Shown here one piece after another: positions 5,839 through 10,999 of a stretch of DNA of 10,999 nucleotides. The stretch is taken from positions 1 through 10,999 of the forward strand of contig JBCCFC010000336.1 in NCBI GenBank assembly GCA_039029935.1, in the 5' to 3' direction. Below the pieces are notes generated by a model. It saw only the letters and a program-made list of their open reading frames with translations. It had not been told where the DNA came from and ran no database searches. Numbering within the stretch: position 1 is the stretch's first letter; each line of letters begins with the position of its first letter. The position numbers and the translations under genes were made by a program. Origin of the DNA: G039029935 sp039029935 (lineage in GTDB: Bacteria; Chloroflexota; Anaerolineae; Caldilineales; Caldilineaceae).

Positions 5839-6957
5839 TCAAATCAATCTATTGTTGAATGTTGGATCATTTCTTGGCACACTGGTCGAACTTCTATCAA
5901 CAAGGTACACGGGGAGAACTACCTTCTTTGACTCTAGTTGACGACTTTCGATGATATCAAAGAGTAATTGAACAGCGCGCTGGCCTTCATTCATTGACGG
6001 GATATGAATTGTGGTTAACGGTGTCGTTTGCCGTTGGGCGTTGGGAATGTCATCATAGCCAATAATCGAGATATCATTGGGAATGTCATACCCTTGTGTT
6101 GTCAGCCAATGCATGGCACCAATACCCATTGTGTCGCTGAAGGCCGCGATTGCCGTTAATTCCCGTATATTTTGACCCTGTATATTTTGACCCTGTATAT
6201 TTTGACCCTGTATATTTTGACCCTGTGTACTTTGGAGCAACTGCGTAGCAGCACGATAGCCACTGTCAACGGTATAGTCACCAACCACATACGGAGTCTG
6301 GCTGCCATCCAATCCAGCATTTTCCATCGCGCGCCTGTGTCCTTGCCAACGCATGTTGGTTGCCGGATCGTCATCTGGACCGCTGATGATACCGATCTGT
6401 GTATGTCCCAAGGCCAACAAATGCTGTGTCTGTAGATAACCACCATTTTCATCATCACTGCGAATCGCAGGTATATCCGGGTCCTGGCTATAGCCAATGA
6501 CGACGACAGGGTATCCCTTTTTGGCAAGGAGGGTGGCAACTTGACCATGATCATACATGGATAGCCGGATGACCACGCCATCGGCCAATTGGCGATGCAA
6601 CAATCGGCTTTCGATGGTATTATTGTTGGTGAACTGAATGGTCGAGAGTAGCAGGCTATAATTGAGATCGGCAAGTGCATGGTCAACGCCTTGAATGAGT
6701 TTTAGCAGATGAGGGTCGCCTTCATAGAGCAGGTATTCATTGTAGGGCGAAACTGCAACCGCGATGATATGGGTTTTGGGGTTTGCGCGCGACGTGGCCG
6801 CCATGCTGGGGCGATAGTTTAACTCGTTGATGACCTCTTGCACACGCTGACGTGTCTCGCTGGAAACATCAGGCTTGTCGTTAATCACGCGCGATACCGT
6901 TTGGTAGGAGATCCCAGCGTACTGGGCAACATCTTTGATTGTTACTCGCTTTGCCAT
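5839..6957 (-). CDS. LacI-family transcriptional regulator with an in-frame repeat insertion
   Basis: This is a complete LacI/GalR regulator of 372 residues. The N-terminal helix-turn-helix and hinge are clear (VTIKDVAQYAGISYQTVSRV, then INELNYRPS, within the first 55 residues). A periplasmic-binding-protein-like effector domain follows, with ISGPDDDPATNMR, AFSDTMGIGAMHWL and ISIIGYDDIPNA. It is longer than the usual 330-345 residues mainly because of a QGQNI-type tandem repeat around residues 241-264. The start is taken at the ATG at 6957; a TTG at 6963 has better spacing (9 bases) to an AGGA site and would add two residues. It begins 26 bp after the stop of the FGGY kinase, so it probably controls that kinase's pathway, gluconate or a related sugar acid. 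No clear operator was seen. Confidence 0.93.
   Translation of the reverse strand: MAKRVTIKDVAQYAGISYQTVSRVINDKPDVSSETRQRVQEVINELNYRPSMAATSRANPKTHIIAVAVSPYNEYLLYEGDPHLLKLIQGVDHALADLNYSLLLSTIQFTNNNTIESRLLHRQLADGVVIRLSMYDHGQVATLLAKKGYPVVVIGYSQDPDIPAIRSDDENGGYLQTQHLLALGHTQIGIISGPDDDPATNMRWQGHRRAMENAGLDGSQTPYVVGDYTVDSGYRAATQLLQSTQGQNIQGQNIQGQNIQGQNIRELTAIAAFSDTMGIGAMHWLTTQGYDIPNDISIIGYDDIPNAQRQTTPLTTIHIPSMNEGQRAVQLLFDIIESRQLESKKVVLPVYLVDRSSTSVPRNDPTFNNRLI
6165..6239. repeat. 15-bp tandem repeat (4 perfect copies plus 1 degenerate) inside the LacI gene
   Basis: The unit GTATATTTTGACCCT starts at 6165, 6180, 6195 and 6210 in four identical copies, followed by a degenerate fifth unit at 6225-6239. 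In the minus-strand gene each unit encodes five residues (QGQNI register), so gain or loss of copies keeps the frame. It lies between the helix ending ATQLLQ and the strand beginning LTAIAAF, a surface loop in LacI-family folds. Perfect identity of the copies implies recent slippage. Confidence 0.95.
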
Positions 6958-6983
6958 ATGCAAACAACTGTATCCTATCGTGC

Positions 6984-8480
6984 CTACCCAAATAATCGAC
7001 CATACAGAGCCGTCTGCCGCGTCAGTGCCTCTGTATGAATATGATGACGGCCTGTATCTGGCGTATAGACTCGTCCCGTTGCTGGCGGCAAATCACGCCC
7101 TTGTTCAATATAGTTGAGCGTATCCAACGCCAACACAGCCAGCCCACGCGCCGTAATCTCAGTTTCGGCCAAGGACACCACAGGCTGATTGAATACATCC
7201 GCCATCATCTGGAGCCAGGCTGGAGAGCGCAACAGTGCCCCACCACTGGCAATGATCTCATAGTTGCCTGCCTGATCCAGATACGGTTGCACACGACCAT
7301 AGATGATGGCAAACCGATAGGCAATACTCTCCAATGCTGCCTGGACAATCTCGACAGCACTGGTATCCATGTTAAAGCCGTGAATCACCGGACGGGCGTT
7401 GTCATTCCATCCAGGCGCGCGCTCGCCAGAGATAAAGGGCAGGATGGTTAAGCCATGTGCTGCGGGTGGTAAGGCCAATAACTGCTGTGTCAACTGGTCG
7501 CCGGGTGGGAGCCGTAACGTTTGGTTGAGCCAAGCAAAGAAATTGCCGCCCTCCGTTGTCGCCCCGCCAAGCAGCCCCCGTCCGGCATCAACACGATAGA
7601 GCCACAACCCTGCTGGAACCACATCCAATGTTGGGTCCACGACCACACGCATGGCCCCGGTCGTACCAATGGTAATCGCCACGCGCTGCGGTGTATCACA
7701 GCCACTCCCTAGATTTGCCGCCGCCCCATCCCCAATGGCTGGCAACCAAGGCACATCGGCCAACATCGGCCAGCGGTCTGCCCATGCATCCTGCAACCCC
7801 GTCAACGGCTGCGTCACATCGGCCAATGGCGATAAACTCTCTGCCGAAATGGGCAATCGATCCAGCCATGTTGCATCCCATGTCAACGTCTGGCGATTAA
7901 GCAACCCTGACCAGGAAGCCACACTATAGCTGACAGCCCGTGTCCCCGTGAGTTGCCAGAGCAGATATTCACCAATCGACATCCAGTAATCGACCCTATC
8001 AAGCAACGCTGGGTCTGTCCGTTGCAGCCACAAAAAACGTGGTGGGAGATAGGACGTGTGCAGCAGACAGCCTGTGCGGTTATGCGCCTCGGCCAAGCCT
8101 TGTGTCCCCAACTCATCACGCAGCACCTGCGCATCATCACGGCTACGTGTATCACCGTAAATATAGAGTGGCGTGACAATTTCGCCCGCCTCGTTGACAC
8201 CCATGACATTACTGACCATGCTGGCGATGGCAACTGCGCCAATCGTGATGCCTTGATACGCTTGTTCCTGCACCTGCGCCAATAGTTGGTCGATGACCGA
8301 AACCGCCGTTTGAAAATAGTCCTGCCCATTGAACTCGGCCTTGCCATCCACACTGGTTTCCAGCTTGTTGGGCAGTTGCGCCAGATAGCCAGGTAGTGCG
8401 TTGGCCTGTGTGTCGAAGAGCATGGCACGGATGGATGAAGTGCCGAGGTCTATGGTTAGAATGGTTTGTTGATTATGCAT
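6984..8480 (-). CDS. FGGY-family carbohydrate kinase, gluconokinase-like
   Basis: This full-length 498-residue FGGY kinase would phosphorylate a sugar or sugar acid with ATP in the cytosol. The N-terminal phosphate loop is TIDLGTSSIRAMLFD (about 9-23). The second half opens with AIGDGAAANLGSG, where D251 is the expected catalytic base, followed by ITIGTTGAM. The adenosine-motif region reads ASGGALLRSPAWLQMMADV. TGCLLHTSYLPPRFLWL around residue 140 most resembles FGGY gluconokinases, which make 6-phosphogluconate, but xylulokinase-type substrates cannot be excluded. The ATG at 8480 has no recognisable ribosome site: the 44 bp before it are almost pure A/T and adjoin the AT-rich block. The next gene, 26 bp on, is a LacI regulator, a usual pairing for sugar catabolism. 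Confidence 0.88.
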   Translation of the reverse strand: MHNQQTILTIDLGTSSIRAMLFDTQANALPGYLAQLPNKLETSVDGKAEFNGQDYFQTAVSVIDQLLAQVQEQAYQGITIGAVAIASMVSNVMGVNEAGEIVTPLYIYGDTRSRDDAQVLRDELGTQGLAEAHNRTGCLLHTSYLPPRFLWLQRTDPALLDRVDYWMSIGEYLLWQLTGTRAVSYSVASWSGLLNRQTLTWDATWLDRLPISAESLSPLADVTQPLTGLQDAWADRWPMLADVPWLPAIGDGAAANLGSGCDTPQRVAITIGTTGAMRVVVDPTLDVVPAGLWLYRVDAGRGLLGGATTEGGNFFAWLNQTLRLPPGDQLTQQLLALPPAAHGLTILPFISGERAPGWNDNARPVIHGFNMDTSAVEIVQAALESIAYRFAIIYGRVQPYLDQAGNYEIIASGGALLRSPAWLQMMADVFNQPVVSLAETEITARGLAVLALDTLNYIEQGRDLPPATGRVYTPDTGRHHIHTEALTRQTALYGRLFG

Positions 8481-8524
8481 AAAATATTTTTTTATTGATT
8501 TAAAAAATCTTAAGTGGTTGAAAA

Positions 8525-9601
8525 TTATTTTTTTGTTATTTTGGGGCCAATGTAAGCAATGAAGGTACGTTCATTTCGATCTCTAGGAAGGTGTGGAAAG
8601 TACATCCGATATTTCCTTTGGCTTATCTTGCCATGCCAAAAACACTCGACTTTTTCTTTTGTGATTGGATGCTGAAATGTCAACTTAGTTTTGAAGGAGC
8701 TTTGATTGGTATCAGATTCATCAGAAAAATATGCTTTATCACCTTTTTTTGCAACATATTGACGATATAATTCATTTCCTTCTGCAGAACGTTTATTATT
8801 GTTATCCAATGACTTATGCATTTTGTCTAAAATGCCAATTCTTTGATACACATTATCGGCAATTCTGCTATCAAAGGCTTCATTTTGTAAGTTCTTAATG
8901 ATTTCATCAGAAAAAATCATTGAAGATTCATAATCAACTTTTATGCGTTCTAGCAAATCGTCCCATGAATTAAATGATAATTTAGGTGATGAATCGACTA
9001 TAGGTGGTGGATCAACTATAACTGGCGGTGTAAGTAGTTGAATCTCAGTTTCTAGGGTCTTCTCTTCAATTGAATTTTTATCTTCATATTCAATCTTGAT
9101 TTGTGCATCCACTCGAACGCTAGAACTATTCTCTATCGGATAACTGAATAGAGGAATATTTTGTTTATCTTCATGATTAAGATAGGCTAACGAACTAAGT
9201 AAGATACCAAAAGGATCTCTCAATTCATTGCAGTGACGCTGGATAATTTCTCTTGGCTCAACGCTCAAGAGTTGTTTTACCTCTATTATTGATCTCACTG
9301 TCTCAAGAATGGTATCATCCAAATAAATAGGACTATGCATAAATCTGTAATACAAGTTTATCAAGTCTGTTGGATCCACAGTAGAGTCATTTATATCTTG
9401 GCAATATTTTCGAATCTGGCTATAACTTGGAAGACCGTATGTATCTAAATATGCCTCTACACAAATTTTCAAGAAAATAAGTTTTTCCTTCTGAACTGAA
9501 CGTTTAGACGACAGAAATCTTAAAAATTCAATATAGCGAGTAATGTTGTCTCTTGTTTCTTCTACCGGACGAACAAATACAATGGGATCTACAACGATCA
9601 T
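8525..9601 (-). CDS. Unknown protein, partner of the upstream AAA ATPase
   Basis: I do not recognise this 358-residue protein. The N-terminal part (about 1-165) is predicted helical, with charged helices such as RSVQKEKLIFLKICVEAYLD. A Pro/Val-rich linker (about 188-206, with TPPVIVDPPP) leads to a second helical stretch and a compact C-terminal module (about 300-358) carrying CFWHGK (320-325) and ending YIGPKITKK. There is no signal peptide, membrane segment or obvious nuclease motif. The codons are strongly A/T-biased, like the ATPase gene upstream and unlike the kinase downstream, so the two genes arrived together. The ATG at 9601 has AAAGGA 9 bases upstream and overlaps by ATGA the stop of a 32-codon leader ORF. 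An effector or sensor partner of the ATPase is plausible but not shown. Confidence 0.75.
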   Translation of the reverse strand: MIVVDPIVFVRPVEETRDNITRYIEFLRFLSSKRSVQKEKLIFLKICVEAYLDTYGLPSYSQIRKYCQDINDSTVDPTDLINLYYRFMHSPIYLDDTILETVRSIIEVKQLLSVEPREIIQRHCNELRDPFGILLSSLAYLNHEDKQNIPLFSYPIENSSSVRVDAQIKIEYEDKNSIEEKTLETEIQLLTPPVIVDPPPIVDSSPKLSFNSWDDLLERIKVDYESSMIFSDEIIKNLQNEAFDSRIADNVYQRIGILDKMHKSLDNNNKRSAEGNELYRQYVAKKGDKAYFSDESDTNQSSFKTKLTFQHPITKEKVECFWHGKISQRKYRMYFPHLPRDRNERTFIAYIGPKITKK

Positions 9602-9730
9602 GAGATATTATCCTTTCGACGATATATGGCTTTGATGGTTTTGCTTTCTGTTCTATCTATTAGAAGAACAAATATCATGGGATTTATAAAAATCATAAAC
9701 ATTATCCTTTCTTTGATGTATGACTTCGAC
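9526..9730. repeat. Diverged tandem duplication of the ATPase-partner junction
   Basis: About 75 bp around the partner gene's start recur about 95 bp away, around the end of the ATPase gene. On the minus strand both copies read AAAGGATAAT, then an ATG 4-5 bases later, then ATcccatt/ATcccatg and ATTTGTTC-type stretches. Translated, MIVVDPIVFVRPVE aligns with MIFINPMIFVLLID without gaps. The copies have diverged, so the event is not recent. Outer limits are approximate. Confidence 0.75.
9598..9696 (-). CDS. 32-codon leader ORF with a copy of the partner protein's N-terminus
   Basis: The ATG at 9696 follows AAAGGA with good spacing, 5 bp after the ATPase stop. The ORF runs 32 codons to a TGA at 9598-9600 that overlaps the partner gene's ATG in an ATGA arrangement. 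Its first 14 residues resemble those of the partner protein, and the rest (RTESKTIKAIYRRKDNIS) comes from the duplicated junction. It may be translated and couple ATPase and partner expression, or it may be an inert remnant. Its origin by duplication is clear; a function is not. Confidence 0.4.
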   Translation of the reverse strand: MIFINPMIFVLLIDRTESKTIKAIYRRKDNIS

Positions 9731-10999
9731 GTTCTCGTTCTCGTTTTTGCATTTGCTTGTGGATGATGGTGCTTAACTCTGTTTCCGATGTGTCAAAAAA
9801 ATTTTTCGGCCAATCCTTAATGACGCCATATTCATTTGGTTCTACATCCCGAAACTGTGAACAGCCTTCTTCTTTTTCAACAAAGTACATGCGTATTGAC
9901 CGTAGAATATTCTGGTCAACAGACTCAACGATTCTAAGTCGTAGACGATGAATTAAATATTCACTGTGTGTCTCTACAATGACTTGTTTATTGAGCGTTG
10001 TAATGCCTAATAAGAAATCGGCGAGAACTGAGTGAACTTTTGGATGAAGATGTAATTCGGGCTGTTCTAATAATAAAATACAATCTTCGTCCATCAACAA
10101 TGCCTGTACTAGTGTTGGGAGTACTTGGCTAACACCGACCCCTACATTGAGTAAGTCAAGAGCTTTATGATAGCCTGGACTATTGACAGTAAGTCGGTAT
10201 CCAATCTTGGGTACTTCTTCTGTATCTACATCTTCGACTAACCCCATCTGATCTAACCAGATTTTTACCGCTTCAATGAGGCGAACCTCTTCAATCCGGA
10301 ATTTACCAGAAAAATTTGAATCTGGTGGCATTGGGCAACGAACATATACATTGCGATATTTATCTAAAATTTCAGCTGTATATTTTCCTTTTGCACCAAC
10401 CTCTTTATTCATAATATTAAATGAGTTTGAGTATATTACAGCTGGTTCTGCGCGAATAGGGCCAAGATAATAAAATTGATTTGTAAATGTGTCAATTATC
10501 TGACCAAATACCTCCCGATACTTTAACGGAAACAGTGCAGTTTCATAATCAATATTTTGCTTATTCGAGCGAACTCTCTCAATATGTTCTACCGCTCGTA
10601 TGTGGCTATAAAAGGATTCTAGCAATCGGCGGGTAAAATCTCGCAAAGCATTTGTGTCTTCAATATAAGCCATAATAGTTCGTACTAATTCCACTTCATT
10701 TGAATCATTTCTTACATCAAAAATGTACTTAAAATAATCTACAAGCGTTTTATAATAGCTTGGAAGTCTGAACTCGGAAAGAAATAATTGTAGTTCTAAA
10801 GATAAGCGGTGCTTTTCAATGAGATTACTGTTTTGAAGTTGAACTTCATTTTTACTTGTTATTTTTTCTAGGTAATTTTCCAAAGAATTGATTAACCAGT
10901 GAATATCCCCTTCAAGTTCACGAAAAGGGCGATTAACGCTAATCTGTAGTTTATCAGGTATCAGTCCAACGATACTTACGCCAACAACCAAGTCTGTTG
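9702..10999 (-). CDS. AAA/ABC-type ATPase, DUF3696-like, 5' end outside the window
   Basis: The gene runs off the right edge; the last 432 codons are visible and the frame is open to the edge. The N-terminal Walker A is therefore not seen. What remains matches the SMC/OLD-like ATPases of the AAA_15/AAA_21 group: a long helical insertion (about 10530-10940), YLGPIRAEP (near 10455), an ABC-signature-like GVGVSQVLP (near 10130), Walker B with ILLLEQPELHLHP (near 10050-10090), and an H-loop ETHSEYLIHRL (near 9950-9980). The C-terminal EYGVIKDWPKNFFDTSE (near 9800) resembles the short DUF3696 tail. No TOPRIM nuclease domain follows. The protein ends in a basic RERERR tail. It precedes the unknown partner gene with a 100-bp junction. 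Such ATPases are common in defence islands; that role is inferred here. Confidence 0.85.
   Translation of the reverse strand, partial: TDLVVGVSIVGLIPDKLQISVNRPFRELEGDIHWLINSLENYLEKITSKNEVQLQNSNLIEKHRLSLELQLFLSEFRLPSYYKTLVDYFKYIFDVRNDSNEVELVRTIMAYIEDTNALRDFTRRLLESFYSHIRAVEHIERVRSNKQNIDYETALFPLKYREVFGQIIDTFTNQFYYLGPIRAEPAVIYSNSFNIMNKEVGAKGKYTAEILDKYRNVYVRCPMPPDSNFSGKFRIEEVRLIEAVKIWLDQMGLVEDVDTEEVPKIGYRLTVNSPGYHKALDLLNVGVGVSQVLPTLVQALLMDEDCILLLEQPELHLHPKVHSVLADFLLGITTLNKQVIVETHSEYLIHRLRLRIVESVDQNILRSIRMYFVEKEEGCSQFRDVEPNEYGVIKDWPKNFFDTSETELSTIIHKQMQKRERERRSHTSKKG

Noticed and set aside
5729..5842. N-terminal extension of the sulfotransferase from a TTG at 5842
   Set aside because: It would span the strong promoter and leader repeats. 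The ATG at 5728 has AGGAG upstream and places the P-loop at the usual N-terminal position.
6156..6686. 176-residue minus-strand ORF within the LacI gene
   Set aside because: It is an alternative frame of the regulator, and its KIYRV repeats are only the 15-bp VNTR read in another frame.
8481..8534. Similar A/T strings AAAATATTTTTTT and AAAATTATTTTTTT about 40 bp apart as a possible insertion-site duplication
   Set aside because: The sequence is low in complexity in an A/T-rich gap, so the match is expected by chance and no mobility gene is nearby.

Overview
The window looks like an accessory stretch of a mid-GC bacterial chromosome. The mix of an ArgE-type M20 hydrolase, an Asp/Glu-racemase-fold enzyme, two PhyH dioxygenases, a small sulfotransferase, a NarL-type response regulator, and a LacI regulator beside an FGGY kinase would fit an environmental bacterium such as a Chloroflexota member. 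That guess rests on gene content only; no ribosomal or other phylogenetic marker is present.

Region 1 (1-2547) carries a minus-strand operon, racemase-fold protein then M20 hydrolase, which reads away from a divergent promoter region. Between the two divergent promoters sits a 141-bp MITE-like element with perfect 11-bp terminal inverted repeats and a perfect 8-bp target duplication. Region 2 (2548-4244) is a plus-strand pair of PhyH/Fe(II)-2-oxoglutarate dioxygenases, 2 bp apart. The divergent arrangement suggests that racemase, hydrolase and dioxygenases serve one small-molecule pathway, but the substrate cannot be read from the sequence. The hydrolase lacks both ligands of one metal site.

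Region 3 (4230-8480) holds minus-strand genes in transcription order: gluconokinase-like FGGY kinase, LacI-family regulator, sulfotransferase, and an orphan NarL/FixJ response regulator. The kinase and regulator form a sugar-acid use pair. The sulfotransferase has its own strong sigma70-type promoter just past the LacI stop. The LacI gene contains an in-frame 15-bp tandem repeat, and a REP-pair (BIME-like) element separates the sulfotransferase and response regulator genes. The response regulator and the second dioxygenase overlap tail to tail by 15 bp.

Region 4 (8525-10999) is abruptly AT-rich and probably horizontally acquired. It holds the 3' part of an AAA/ABC-type ATPase resembling the DUF3696 group, followed by a 358-residue protein of unknown function. 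This ATPase-plus-partner pair is the best candidate for an uncharacterised, possibly anti-phage, system. The junction between its two genes contains a diverged tandem duplication that creates a 32-residue leader ORF ending in an ATGA overlap with the partner gene.
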